From NCBI GenBank assembly GCA_904063045.1, contig CAJFCJ010000015.1, forward strand, positions 1,309,034-1,373,033: a DNA stretch of 64,000 nt, given 5' to 3'. Under the pieces are notes generated by a model, which was not told where the DNA came from, searched no databases, and saw only the letters and a list, made by a program, of their open reading frames with translations. The stretch is from Dimorphilus gyrociliatus (taxonomy: Eukaryota > Annelida > Polychaeta > Dinophilidae). Below are positions 41,201-56,200 of the stretch, in pieces. The position numbers were made by a program, and so were the translations under genes. Position 1 is the stretch's first letter; each line of letters begins with the position of its first letter.

Positions 41201-44200
41201 CTATAAAGATAGAATATCAGGAAGACATCCACAACATTGCTCTAAATTAAAAAGAAAAACAGAAAGCGATGAGAGTGGTTATGCGGAAAGTCCAACAGTT
41301 GATCAAACATTGTTAGATGATGCTCGACCAGTTACTGTACAAATAGAATGCGATGAGATTGATAATATTCTTCAAGATACTAATAATATTGATGGGGATG
41401 ATTATTTTAATTCGTCAATTGAGACTATAAAAAAGCAAACAATCGAGTTTATTAAGAAAACGAAAACTCACACAAAAAGGATACAAAAGGATGATTCTAT
41501 CTATACAGATCTTTCATTTCAATCATCCAAGCAGGGTAGTAAAATATTTGGGAAAAGTAAATCATTTGATACTTGGGATTCCCATTCTTTCCAACATGCA
41601 GATACTGAAAAGGTTACTGAAAACTATTCACGCACGCAATACGACCATCTACACACTATTCCTAGTATAAGTGTTCAAAATAACCCTTATGATTTTATAT
41701 CGAGAAACTCTTGCAATGTTGGTGTAGAAACAACTGAAGATGAAAGAATCCCAAAAAATTCTTCGACTCAAACCATCAATGAAAGCCAAGAAGCCAATAG
41801 TTCTTGCGAACAAGCCCCAACAAGTCATTATGATTTTCATGAAAGAAAAAATACGAAAAAGAAAGATCAAATAAAAGATATACCCAAAAAAGGGACTAAA
41901 AATCAAGATCCCAATAGAAAAAATCTTATGAGGCTTATGCTTTCACAAGTCAGAGATTTAAAATCTCAACTTCAACCATATATCGCCCAGAGTGAAGAAC
42001 ACACATCCCGTTTATCTACCTCAAAAACTAAAAGAAAAGTAAGGACAAGAAATCCCACGGCTCAGCGAAGAAATATTTCATTGTCACCAGTAAATAGAGA
42101 TCGCAAGAGAAGGCTACCTAACTTGCCAGAAAATGTGTTAAGTCCAAGACGTTTACCTGCTGCTCCTTTTGATCATCCCCAAAGTACTTTTAAACCAATT
42201 CGTTTGCCTCCTCAACAATTTCAACCGATGCCACCAACGTGCATCATTGTTGCAAGTCCAGCAAGAGAGGAATGCGACGATATTTGCAATAGTTTATCTA
42301 GCTCTAGTTTTTCGTGTTCTTCCTTTTAGATTTTTAGCTATTAATTTATGTATGCGATTTTTCCTGGTTTGAATTTAAATAACTCTGTATTATTTATGGA
42401 ATAAATGAATTAACATGTCTAATTTTTTATTTAATTGAATCCTAGTCACGTGGCAATTATGATCGAGATGTCCAATACTTAAATATTAATTTCCTTGTTT
42501 TTTTCAGAGAACATTTCAGTATTTATCCGAACAAGAAGCAAGTATAGATATATTAAAAGATCTAGCTGGAGTAATTAAGAATCAAGTTAGTTCTCATGAT
42601 GGCATTTTGGTAGACGAAAGAGTATCAGATTTAGATAGAAAAGCAGTGGATTGCAAAGCTAAAATTGAAAAGAACTTGAACAATTATCAGAAAATTGTTG
42701 TTGAATATGATAGTGTTACAAAGAAACTGGAGGCTTTGTGTGCTTGGCTAAATGTTACTGAAGCAACCGTTGAGTCTATGGAACCTATGGGAAGTTCTCC
42801 AAATGATGTTCAACTAGTTCTTGATGCTCTGGAAGCTTTAGAAAACGAAATTATTGAGAAAAAACAAGAGGTCATTCAAGCTGGAGAATCTCCTATTCTA
42901 TTAGAATTAGGGTCTGCCGAGAGAACAATGATACAACAGCGTTTAGACAATCAGATCACCCAGCATTCTAATTTAATGATGAGCGTGGCAGATAAGAAAC
43001 GACAGTTACTAAATGCTCTTACTTACCTCAAAGGATTTCAAATAGAAATGAAATCTTTTGAGGATTGGTTGGTCAATTCAAGAAATTTGCTGTTTAAAGC
43101 CAAAAATCCTCAATCAGTTACTGAACAGGCTAATCTAATGAAAACTATTCTAGATGATATAAAAGATCATAAAATTCTAATCGAAAAATTACAGAGAGAC
43201 ACTGCTACTATAGCATCACTCTGTTCTGTAGAAAAGCGAGAAGATTTATTGAATCGCCTGCAGCAGATGAATGATCAGTATGATGAACTTAAGTGTTTAG
43301 CTGAAGAGAGTACTCTAGAAAACAAAAAATCTCTAAACAGCCTAAAGTCTATTTCTGGAGATGTTGAAACTGTTCATAAATGGTTAGAAGAAACAAGCTC
43401 TAATTTAAAACCCCTAGTAATAGAAAACATTAACGTAGGCTCTCTTGAATCTGATAAACAATATCATGATAATCTCCTTCGTACGGCTGATGAAATGATG
43501 ACGGCTCTAGATTCTATCAGAGACAGAGCTTCCGAAATTAATGGTTCTCAAAGATTCGAGATTCTTGAAAGCATTGGAAACGAATATGAGAATGTTGAAT
43601 ATCTAAAATCCACCTTAGAGCAGAGAAAAGCAGATATTGAACGGGCTTTGCATACTCACTCTCAAACAGAAGGCAAAATTACAGAAGTGCAACAAATTTT
43701 AATTGGCAAATTAAATGAGCTAACAAAACTTTCAAAAGCTCCCATAGGGCCCAGTCAAGAAAGTGCTCGTCGACTTCTTATTCAAGCAGAGAGACTGGAA
43801 AGGGAATTAAGAGATTATAAACCTCAAGTTGAGGAGACAGTTAGTTCTTTATCGGAATTTTCGAAGGGAGGACACCAACGAACAGAACAGGAAATGACAA
43901 AACTTGTTAAACTCAGTAGCGATGTAGAAAATGCTTGCGAACAGCTTCTGTCGAAATTTAAAAGTGCGGCAGCTCTACGAAGGACATATGCCGAACATAG
44001 AGGAGAGATTGAAACAGTTATCGATCAAATGTATCAACAAATTGAGGCTGTAGAATATGAAGGTGTTCCTGTTCACACAAAATTAGATCGATATGAAGCT
44101 GTCCTTGAAACAATAGCCGCAAAAGATCCACAATTAGGAATATTACAAGATCGAGGAGAGCAAATTAAAGCTGATGGAACAGTAGCTGATAAGGATGTAA

Positions 44201-47200
44201 TATCGTCTCAAATGGAGACCTTGCAAAAGAAAATGTCTGACTTGAAAAGTAATGCCGAGGAGAGGGGTAGATCTGTCCGATTTGTTATATCAGAAAGAGA
44301 AGAGAGAGATCAGGCTCTAACCAATGATATATCTTGGCTGGAGGACAAGTTAAAACGTTTACAAAAACAAACACCATTACCAATTGATTTGGCAGAGGCA
44401 ATTGCAGACAGAGAAATATTTGAAAAACGCGTCTCTGAAATAGAATATCGATTAGAAGATGTTGTAATAAAAGGGCAAACTCAAAAGAATCATTTTGAAA
44501 ACCTTAATGAAATGGTTCCTTTAGACATTCGTGATAAATTAGAAGAAATTGAAACCATTCAGAGAGAACTGACAGATAGTGTCGCTGAAAAAAGAAAATA
44601 TTTAGACAATGCATGTCTGTTACGAAAATCATTTGAGGAAATGTTTTCAAATATAAGGGATTGGGTTAGACAATCTGAAGCTATTGTTAGATCAACAAAC
44701 AGCACTTTAGAAATGGTAAGACCTGTGATTGGAAATCAAATTGTTAAAGAAGCTGAGATAAAGTCATTAGAAGAGGTTGCTAATCAACTGACTAGGTCAT
44801 TGGACCTCAACGATTCTCAAACTATTAATGAAATGGTAGAGGGTATGCGTGACAGAATCAAATCTGCTGTTGAAAGTGCAAAGGAAAAAGAAAGACAACT
44901 CGAGACTGAGAATAAATCTAATAAGACTTTCTCAGAACTACTAAACCAAGTAAAATCAACAAATAAAGATTGTGAAGATAAATTGAAAAAGTGTTCAACT
45001 CTCCATTCCCCATCGAGTGCAGAGCATGCTAAAAATCTGGCTTTGGAATGGCAAGAAGCAGTTGACTTTATAACTCAGTATTCGCCCCTGGTAGAACGGT
45101 TAAAGTCCTCCGCAGCTGAACTACGGTCACATTTAAGCGAAAATGAGCTTCAAGATTATTTATCAGCTATTAAAACTTGGAATGCAATTCTTAATCAAGT
45201 TGGAGAGGGTAAAGATGCAGCAGATCAGTTGGCAAGCGAATGGAAAGATTGGAACAGCGATACAGACGAAATAACTACTTCACTCAAAGATATTGATTCT
45301 CTTTTAACTACAGATATTCAAAATATAGACATGAATGAATTAACTGAACAGTTTTATAAGATAAAACAGGCAGAGAGAAATATTATTAGCATGGAGCCGA
45401 AAATACGAGATTTAAAAGTGAATGCTCAATCCTTGATAGGAAAATTCTCAGATAATAATGACTCCCAAGACATATTACAAAATAAACTGATGACTGTTTT
45501 GGCTTCTTACGAGGAAAATAAGGAAAACGTTAAAGAAAATTTGAATACACTGGAAGCTGCACTGGCGGAGAGAGACAATGTGAAAAAAGCATTGTATACG
45601 ATTAAGCAATCACTAGACACCATTCAATTGAAATTGCATCAACTATCGATATCAAGAGGTTTGAAGCCAAAAGATAAACTAGAACGACAGCAAACTTTGG
45701 AAAGTGAAATGAAAGAAAAGATGAAAAATTACCATGCTGCAGTAGACAGGACCAATATTCCCATGGAACTTGTAGAAGAAGCTAAGTCAATAGAAGAAAA
45801 ATACCTAGAAGTTTGTAAAGCTATTGAAAACACTCAAAACGATTTAAAAGATGTTCAAACTATTCAAAGTGAATTTGAAACACGATTTCAAAATGTGAAA
45901 CTATGGTTAGAGAATGCCAGTAAAACCTTATCACAGCCACCATCTGATGTGTTGAAATCAGTCGATGATGTTGATGAATTAATGTCAGAATTCCCTAAAT
46001 TTGAAATTGAGTTTGAAGAATTAAACGCAAAAGCTAATATTTTACTGAAGAGTGCTTCTCCACTCGCGAAGTTACCCTTAGAGAGGTCGATGGCAGATAT
46101 TAGTGACAAGTGGAAAGTCATAAAGTCAGCAGCTGAGAAGCAGCTAAAGGAAGCAAAGGAAACGAAAGATGCATATGAAACATCAGAAAATCTAGCAAAT
46201 GAGTTTGAAATATGGCTCGCGAATGTCGAAAGTTCAACAACGCCTTTTGAAGATTGGAAAAACTCAAACGAACTACAAAATAAGTCAGCTCAAGTAAAAA
46301 GAGCAATAGTAGAAGTCAGTAATCGCTCAGAAGATATAAACAAACTTCAACTTGCTCTTGAGCGGCTGCAAAGACAACCCCAATCGTTGGATGTTATAGA
46401 AAGGCTCCAGAATATTGACAAGAAATACTCTGTCTTACAAACTACTCTCCCTGAAAAATTGTCAGCTATGGAATCATGGAAGGACTGTCAGAAAGATTTA
46501 ACAAGTGTTACGAGTGCGTTTAACGATTTACAAAAAACAATGTCAAATTCTGTTTTAGAAGAAGCTCCTGCTGTTGAAAAACTTAAAGTGAAGCAACATC
46601 AATTGATAGAAGTAAATAAGCAGCTAGATGCACTTGCTATAGCACAAAGAAAAGAAAGAGATGCGAGAAGCAAAATGAGGTGTGATAATCCATCTCCGTT
46701 ATGTGGGCCACTCATAGCAGAACTAAAGGAACTGAAGGATCAACTTAACAATGATTGCCGATCCTTAAGAACACAAAGTACAAAAGAAACGGCTAAAGTG
46801 AGAGAGATTGATGATTTGAAAACGAAACTTGCTCAAGCAGAAGCAACCCTTCGAAAGAAAACTTCTGGTGGAGAGAAAGTGCCAAAATCTCTTGATGACA
46901 TTCGCAAAGAAATTGCTGAAACTCAAGTAAGTGTTTCATACTTTATCTCCCATTTGCTTACTCTACTGTTTGGTGTTTTTTTCTCGTGTGGCATGAAGCT
47001 TTCCATATCTTACTGTCTTCTAACTATTTTCGACGGCTTCACAAAGCACCTTATCTGTTGTCTTTGCACACTCTTATCTGCACGATATAACATTTTCTGT
47101 ACAGGAACTAACACGCCAAGTGAAGGCTCTAAAAGATCGTATTTCCACTGTTAGTAATAGAATGTTGTATTTGCCCTATGGTACTAGTGCAAATTCTACC

Positions 47201-50200
47201 CCTAGAGATACCCCATATTACATGAGTAGTGAACCTTCATCTCGCAGTAGTACTCCTAGTTTGACATCTCTTGATAAGGGCAAACTTGACTATAATCATT
47301 TATTCCCTATTAAGCCTTCATATGACTTTCATGTAATCAAAGACAACCCATTATCCCTTTCTGGTACGGTGTTTGAATTAACAGAGGAAATTAATAAATC
47401 ATTTGAAAATCAAATTTCCGAACCGATTATAACTATGAGCAAACTGGATGACCCTTCTTCAATAGAAAAAGTAAATAGTGCTAAAGATATTATTTTCGAC
47501 TCTTCTGATTTGCTACCAGCAAATAATGAATTTCTGATTATAGTGGAAACTTCTAATTCAATTGATAAAGTTATTTTTGAGCAAAACGATTCAAAGTGCT
47601 CTGAAATAATTCTCGACAATAAATATCAGGGAAAAAGTGATGTTAAAGGTAACAAATTACAAAAGGAGGATAAAAATACTGAAGGTCCCAGAGAACAGCA
47701 AAACACTCAAAACTCCATAAATAACGGATATAACTTAAAATGTACTCACTCTGTATCAACAACTCATGAACATTCTTTCTCTAAGGAGGAAAGTTTACAA
47801 CCGAAACACAAATTTAGTGAAGACTCAACTGATTCCGACGATTATGAAAGCTTCTCTTCAGATTCAATATATTTTAGTCCCAACAGAAGTAGAAGAAGTA
47901 CTTTAGAGGAATTAACTTTTAGTATTAATGACAATATTACTAAAAATTCACCATCTGGAGATGAAAATATAATGTATAAAGTTCAGAATAATTCATTAAT
48001 CTTATCTTCACCACTCGATTTGTCCGAGGACATTAGTTTCCTGCCGGAAGTAGAATTTAATAAAGCAAAAGAAGAAAACATCCCCGAAATAAGATGGACT
48101 AAAGCAGTAATGAGCTTTCCAATATATGATGCCGATGATGAGTATGAAGAGAGTAGTCGTTCGTCTAGTCAAAACACTCATCTCAGTAGTAAAAGCAGCC
48201 CAGAGCTGGCTGTTTCTGAAAAATGTTCGGATTTAGCAACAGAAGAATACAAAATTGATGATGTTGAAATTTTAAATGAAAATAGTTGCGATGAAAGCAA
48301 CGACGCAAGCGGCACAACAAATACTATAAATAAAATAATAGATTTAGAAGTATTTGAATCGCCTGTTCTAACTGATACTGGTTACTTTAGCGAAAAATCT
48401 TTAAATGAATATAATGAAAAAACTACATCAAGTTTAGTAGGTGGCACAGAAATATTAAATGAAATAACAATTGAAAAAATCCTAGAATCAACCAAACTCA
48501 ATACTACAAATGAAAAGGACGAACTAACAATGTATCCAATTCAAACTGTAGTAGCAAATAGTGAACCCAATGAAAATGAACTTGCAAATGCGAGACAAAT
48601 AATTACGGATATTAATATTGAGACAGACCTTGAATCATTAACATTTCAATTAGCTGAAAAGCAATCTAAACCACTGCCTAACATTGAACTATCAGTACAC
48701 AGTAGAGCCTATCTTGAATATCCACCCAAAGAAGATGGCTTGTTTCATAAACCGGATAAAGACAGTTTATATAAGGAGTTAGAATTGTTGCAAAAAGAAC
48801 TTATAAATCGACCACAATGCATAATTGAAGTAGAAATTGAAGAAAGTTTAGAATCGAAAGTAACAAATCCAGTAGAAGATGAAAATGCTTCCAGTAGACA
48901 ACTCTTTATTCCAGTATCAAGTATGCATATAGAACTAGACAAGGATCCGCTAAAAGCTGATTCTTCTCATGAATACCAATCAATTAAATGGAATACCAAA
49001 AATGACTCTAAAGAAAATATACTCCCGGAAGACCAAAATTATACTCTGGACAATCCAAGTCTAACTGATACAATAGAATTGTTTCGAAAACAAAACTTGA
49101 CTGATATTCAGGTAGCAGCTGCACTAACAATGGAAACATTTTTAGAATCAACAATGTTCAGTTTACATGAAGGTAAAAAAAATCCAGTGAAAGAATGCCC
49201 CATTGATATATTGACCTCTAAAGGTAATTCTGAAGAAAGTGCTTCAAGCGTCATGGTATGCTATACGCCTGATGACAAAAACTATGGCAATGAAATTGAA
49301 TTGATGCAAGCACTACCTAAATCACATATAGCAAATGAGCTGAGTATTGTATCAAATCTACAATCAACAGTATTTAAGACATTAGATAACAACGTAACTT
49401 TAAAAAAAGAACACACGCCATCAGATGAGTCGTATTTTGAACTTGATAACAAGAGTTATTTGAAACAGATGGAACCAATAAGAGAAAAGGACCTAACTGA
49501 TAAATATATATCGACCGAATTAATGATAGAAACAAATTTAGAATCAACAGTATTCCATTCAATGGAATATGAGAACAACTTACTAAAGGAAGCCGCCACT
49601 AGAAAAGGTGGAAAATATGACTTAGAGTATGTCTCAACCGATGAATGTTGTGTACCAACATTTGGTATAATAAAACCAACTGATGAAATTGCATTGATAC
49701 GTGGATATCATCAATTATTCAATACACATTTGACTACTGAAGTTACTGTTGTAATACATCTAGAATCAACAATGTTTAAAGCAGAGAGTAGAGACCATAC
49801 TAGAACTCAGAATTTCGCTAAGGAATTTTCGTCTATCGAAAGTGCCCTGGAAGAAAGTATATCAAGAGACGAATTGTACTTTACACAAGATAAAGACAGC
49901 TTCTCTGGTGACAGAGAACTAATACAAATCACCCATGAAACATCTGTTTTGTCAGAGCTTGCTGTTGAAACACATTTAGAACCAACATCATTTAATACAA
50001 TAGATATTTACAATGATAGTGCAACAAAATATCTGAAAAAAGCAGCTTTGACTGACGAAGGAAATTTTGAGAAAGACAAATCTAATGAATGCAACACAAC
50101 TAAAATTAAATTTGAACAAACTCAAAAGTTATCAAAAGCCAGCATAAAGGAATTAAAATTGTTACAAAAAGAACTTTCAAATCGACCACAATGCATAATT

Positions 50201-53200
50201 GAAGTAAACATTGCAGAAAGTTTAGAATCGAGAGTAACAAATCCAGTAGAAGATGAAAATGCTTCCAGTAGACAACTCTTTATTCCAGCATCATGTATGC
50301 ACATAGAACTAGAAAAGGAAGAGTTAACTGACGAGTCGTTTTTTACACCGGATAGTCAAAGTATAATTAATGCAATAGAATTATTGCAGAGGTACCTATC
50401 TGAAACTTGTACAATAACCAAAGTCTTAATCGAATCATACCTGGAGTCAACAAGTTTTAATCAAATGGACAATTTCAATAATCTATCACAAGAAGACTTG
50501 ACACACATTAAAAGTGAAGGTGAAGGCGGGAACTTATATCTAACACCTGATAAAGAAAGTATAGCGGGAGAATTGGCAGTATTACAAAAACAAGAGTTGA
50601 ATGAAGCAAGTACAATAAATGATTTAATAATTGAAACACATCTAGAATCAAGAACTATTAATTCAGTTGATAACGGGCATGCCAGTTCAGAATTGACAGA
50701 ATTTCATGTAAATGATAATTGTGATACTACAAAAAGTGAAGTGTTCCTTACTCAAGACGATATAAAGTTGGTTGAAGAAATCGAATTGCTTAAAAACGAA
50801 TTCTCATCTGGAAATAAAATAATTAATGAGTTAACATTAAAAGTTAATTTAGAAACAACTACATTTCCTTTACTGGAAACTGAAAGTAATACACGAAAAA
50901 ACTTCCTTCCTATTTCATTGACTGAAGACACTGATAGCGAAAAAGCTACTTCAGAGAATATATACCTCTCCTTTGAGTCGAAAAAACACGGCTCCGCTGA
51001 AGATTTATCATGGATTGAAGGTGACTTAGAAAGAGAAGAAAATATTGACCATGTTGAATATTTAATCCAAACTAGGCATGGAAGCATATCACAAACTGGA
51101 GATAACAAGACACAGATATATTGTAATCCCAACCCTAATTTTTTTAATTTTGAGCTAGCTATGCTGGAATGTTTGAATAAGAAAGATGTAATTGTAAAAG
51201 CTACAATAGAAACACATTTGGAATCTATGAGATTTGTATTATCTGACGAAGAAGTAGAAATGTTAAAGGAACGAATTCGAACTGTAACGAATAATAGTCA
51301 AATGACACGCATTGAAAAGCCGTCAAAGCAGGTAATAAAAATAATTTATTAGTATGACTTCAATAAAGTTTCCATTTTTTTCAGGAAAGTAAGGAACTTT
51401 TCGTACCAGTTTACTTCGTTTCAGAAATAAATTTGGAGTCAACCAAGTTTGAGGAAGTTAGAACAAATTCTCCTATCACAGCAGAAATACTTTGTAAGAA
51501 AAGTTTTCAGTCCCCTGATATTCACTCTGAAGATCATGAGTTTTCGAAACGATATCCAACCAGCATATTTTCTCCAAAAAAGAAAATAATTTTCAATGAA
51601 AAAATGCAGCTCTTTCCTGAATTGGGAAAAAAACAAGAAGTATTACGAATTGCCACAGAAACATACCTTCAATCAACAAAATTTAAGGATTCACAGAAAA
51701 ATTTAGAAGATACAATATCTTCAAGCTCTACAAAGGAAACGAAACAAGCATCACACAACAAAAATACAGAGAAGGAGATATCAAGAGAAACAAGCTTAGA
51801 ATCTACAAAGTTGAATCCCAGTGAAGAACATACATCTATGGAGAGTTTTAATAATAACCGTAAAGAGGATAATGAATTTTTTATGCCAGAGAGTACGATC
51901 ACTAATTTTAGACACGAAAAACTTAGAGCAGTAGAAATTACTACTATTCTTGAATCAGTATGTATAACTGCCCCTAAAAATGATGGTGACAGTGACATTA
52001 CGCCAAGGAACATAGATGAAAATATATCTCAATCTCCAACTAAAATCAGTCAAAATTTAAATACATTTACATCATCATATATTGTAAATATCGAAGACGT
52101 TTTAAAAGAGACTGAAAGGAATAACGTCATTTTCTTAATCCAAACAAAAACCAATCTTGAATCTAAACATTTGGCAGTTAATATTAATATGCACGAGGAG
52201 CATTTCTCACAAAATTTATACTTCATTCAAGAAGGTGCTACACCGAAACGAGAAAATGAGATATATCTCAAATCTAAAATATCGAATATAAGCAGCAAAG
52301 AAGAAATCATTGAAAGCATTAAGCCAGTTGGATACTTACTGCAGTTATCTTTAATTGTAACCCTTGAGCCAACAAGCTTCACGATCCATGATATTGCCAA
52401 TACCTCTTTTAAACAAAAACAAGATAAAGTTCCAGAATATGAATCATCAAAAAGTGACGATTTCGAGAAAAGCGAAGTCTTTTTCACGCCATCAATGTCG
52501 AACATAAAGAGCGAATTGGAATTTATTGAAAGTCAAACAAAAACCAAAAGTCTAATAGAAATAAACCAATTTTCCAATCTTGAACCAACATGTTTTAAGA
52601 TCAATAACATTGAATATGACTACTGCAAAAACATTCACAAAGATGTTGAAAAAGATGCCAAACAATTTTCGCCGAAAACAACAAACCTACATAACGAAAT
52701 TCAGTGTTTTCAAAGCGAGCCACAATCGAGAAACTTGATACAAATCTCAGCAATTACCAATCTTCAGTCAACTCATTTCCAGACGCACACCTCAAAACAC
52801 ACAAACGATGATCATCAAAAGTACAAGTCAACAGAACTCAAAGATTCCAATAAAATTAAAACATTTCCTTCAAATCCAGACATCCATTGCAAACATAACG
52901 ATTACATCAACGAAATAACGCACGTTACTCATCTTGAATCAAAAAATTTCAAGAAAAGTGAATATCATGATATCTCATTTGTTAAGAAAGGCTATGATGT
53001 TCTGGAAGATGAAACAACAGAAACAAAAAATTGTGAAGAAAGTGAAAGGTTCTTTATACCTCGATCATCAAGTGTATTAGACGAACTTGAATGTTTCGAA
53101 AGCGTGTCAAAAACGAGTAACTTAATCGCAGTATCGAATGCCACTAATCTCGAATCTATATATTTCAAGAGTAGTGATTTCGAAAGTGAAATCTCTGAAA

Positions 53201-56200
53201 CACCAAAAGATAAGGTTATAGAAAATGAATCAAAAGATACCGAAAGTCACACAGACGAGGAAACTTTCCTTACCCCAAAATCATCAAGTGAAATTAGCGA
53301 ATTACAATTCTATCAAAGCGACATAACAAATGAAATCGTCAGAGAAATAACGCACGTTACTCAACTTGAATCAACACATTTCAAGAAAAATGATATTGAT
53401 GATATCTCATTCGTTAAGAAAAGTAATGACGTTCCGGAAGCTGAAACAACAGAAACAAAAGATTGTGATGAAAGTGAAAGGTTCTTTACACCTCGATCAT
53501 CAAGTGTATTAGACGAACTTGAATGTTTCGAAATCGAGTCAAACACGTGTATCTTAATCGAAGCTTCAAATGCCACTAATCTCGAATCGACATATTTCAA
53601 AAAGGGTGACTTCGAGAGTGAAATCTCTGAAACAGCAAAAGATGAGGTTATAGAAAATGAATCAAAAGATACCGAAGGTCACACAGACGAGGAAACTTTC
53701 CTTACCCCAAAATCATCGAGTAGAATTAGCGAAATACAATTCTATCAAAGCGAGATAACAAATAAAAACGTCACAGAAATAACGCACGTTACTCATCTTG
53801 AATCAACACATTTCATGAAAAATGACATTGATGATATCTCATTCGTTAAGAAAAGTAATGATGTTCCGGTAGCAGAAACAACACAAACAAAAGACTGTGA
53901 AGAAAGTGAAAGGTTCTTTACACCTCGATCATCAAGTGTATTAGACGACGTTGAATATTTCGAAAGCGTGTCAAAAACGAGTAACTTAATCGCAATATCG
54001 AATGCCACTAATCTCGAATCGACAAATTTCAAAAAGGGTGACTTCGAGAGTGTAATCTCTGAAACACCAAAAGATGAGGTTATAGAAAATGATTCAAAAG
54101 ATACCGAAAGTCACACAGACAAGGAAACTTTCCTTACCCCAAAATCATCAAGTGAAATTTGTGAATTACAATTCTATCAAAGCGAGATAACAAATAAAAA
54201 CGTCACAGAAATAACGCACACGACTCAACTGGAATCAACACATTTCATGAAAAATGACATTGATGATATCTCATTCGTTAAGAAGAGCAATGATGTTCCA
54301 GAAGCAGAAACAACACAAACAAAAGACTGTGAAGAAAGTGAAAGGTTCTTTACACCTCGATCATCAAGTTCATTAGACGAATTTGAATGTTTCGAAAACG
54401 TGTCAAAAACGAGTACCTTAATCGAAGCATCGAATACTACCAATTTCGAATCGAAACACTTCAAGAAAAGTGATCACGAGAGTGAAATTTGTGAAATGTC
54501 AAAACATCAGGTTCAAGAAAATCAATCGAAAGAATCTGAAAATTACACAGAAAATGAAGCTTTCATTACCCCAAAATTATCAAGCGCAATAAGCGAATTA
54601 CAATTCTATCAAAGCGAGATAACAAATGAAATCGTCAAAGAAATAATGCACACTACTCAACTTGAATCAACATATTTCAAGAAAAATGACATTGATGACA
54701 TCTCATTCTCTAGTCAAGACAATTATGTTTTGAAAGCTGAAACCACAAATACAAAACATTCAGATGAAAAGGAAGCATTTCTATCTCCTCGAGCATCAAG
54801 TCATTTTGAGAGTGAAAGCTCCAAAACACCAAAAAATGAGCTTCAAGAAAAGGAATCGAAACAAAGCGAAGGTTACACAGAAGATGAAACATTCCTCACC
54901 TCAAAATCATCAACTGAAATTAGCGAATTACAATTCTTTAAAAGCGAGATAATAACTCAAAACGTCACAGAAATAACGCACACGACTCAACTGGAATCAA
55001 CACATTTCATGAAAAATGACATTGATGATATCTCATTCGTTAAGAAGAGCAATGATGTTCCAGAAGCAGAAACAACACAAACAAAAGACTGTGAAGAAAG
55101 TGAAAGGTTCTTTACACCTCGATCATCAAGTTCATTAGACGAATTTGAATGTTTCGAAAACGTGTCAAAAACGAGTACCTTAATCGAAGCATCGAATACT
55201 ACCAATTTCGAATCGAAACACTTCAAGAAAAGTGATCACGAGAGTGAAATTTGTGAAATGTCAAAACATCAGGTTCAAGAAAATCAATCGAAAGAATCTG
55301 AAAATTACACAGAAAATGAAGCTTTCATTACCCCAAAATTATCAAGCGCAATAAGCGAATTACAATTCTATCAAAGCGACATAACAAATGAAATCGTCAG
55401 AGAAATAACGCACGTTACTCAACTTGAATCAACACATTTCAAGAAAAATGATATTGATGATATCTCATTCGTTAAGAAAAGTAATGACGTTCCGGAAGCT
55501 GAAACAACAGAAACAAAAGATTGTGATGAAAGTGAAAGGTTCTTTACACCTCGATCATCAAGTGTATTAGACGAACTTGAATGTTTCGAAATCGAGTCAA
55601 ACACATGTATCTTAATCGAAGCTTCGAATGTCACTAATCTCGAATCGACATATTTCAAAAAGGGTGACTTCGAGACTGAAATTGTTGAAACATCAAAAGA
55701 TGAGGTTATAGAAAATGATTCAAAAGATAATGAAGGTCACCGAGAAGAGGAAACTTTCCTTACCCCAAAATCATCAAGTGAAATTTGTGAATTACAATTC
55801 TATCAAAGCCAGAAAACAACTGAAAACGTCACAGAAATAACCCATACAACTCAACTGGAATCAACACATTTCAGGAAAATTGACATTGATGATATATCAT
55901 TTGTTAATAAAAGTAATGATGTTCTGGCAGCTGAAACAATAGAAACAAAAGATTGTGAAGAGGTTGAAAGTTTCTTTACATCTGGATCATCAAATGTATT
56001 AGACGACGTTGAATATTTTGAAAGCGACTCAAACACGTGTATCTTAATCGAAGCTTCGAATGCCACTAATCTCGAATCGACAAATTTCAAGAAGGGTGAC
56101 TTCGAGAGTATAATCTCTGAAACACCAAAAGATGAGGTTATAGAAAATGAATCAAAAGATACCGAAAGTCACACAGACGAGGAAACTTTCCTTACCCCAA

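Larger units (their letters stand above)
40458..42507 (+). other. MSP-300 intron with an internal first exon and an alternative last exon
   Basis: 2.05-kb intron between spectrin exons. Holds an E-box CACGTG (40691-40696), the candidate internal first exon 40818-40850 and the alternative last exon 41145-42329 with its poly(A) signal. Confidence 0.6.

Noticed and set aside
46927-47104. Hydrophobic, membrane-like tail if the intron after exon 42508-46926 is retained
   Set aside because: The intron is pyrimidine-rich, so Phe/Leu/Ser codons arise by chance. It has good splice sites and the frame shifts on reaching the next exon. It lacks a KASH-type PPPX end.
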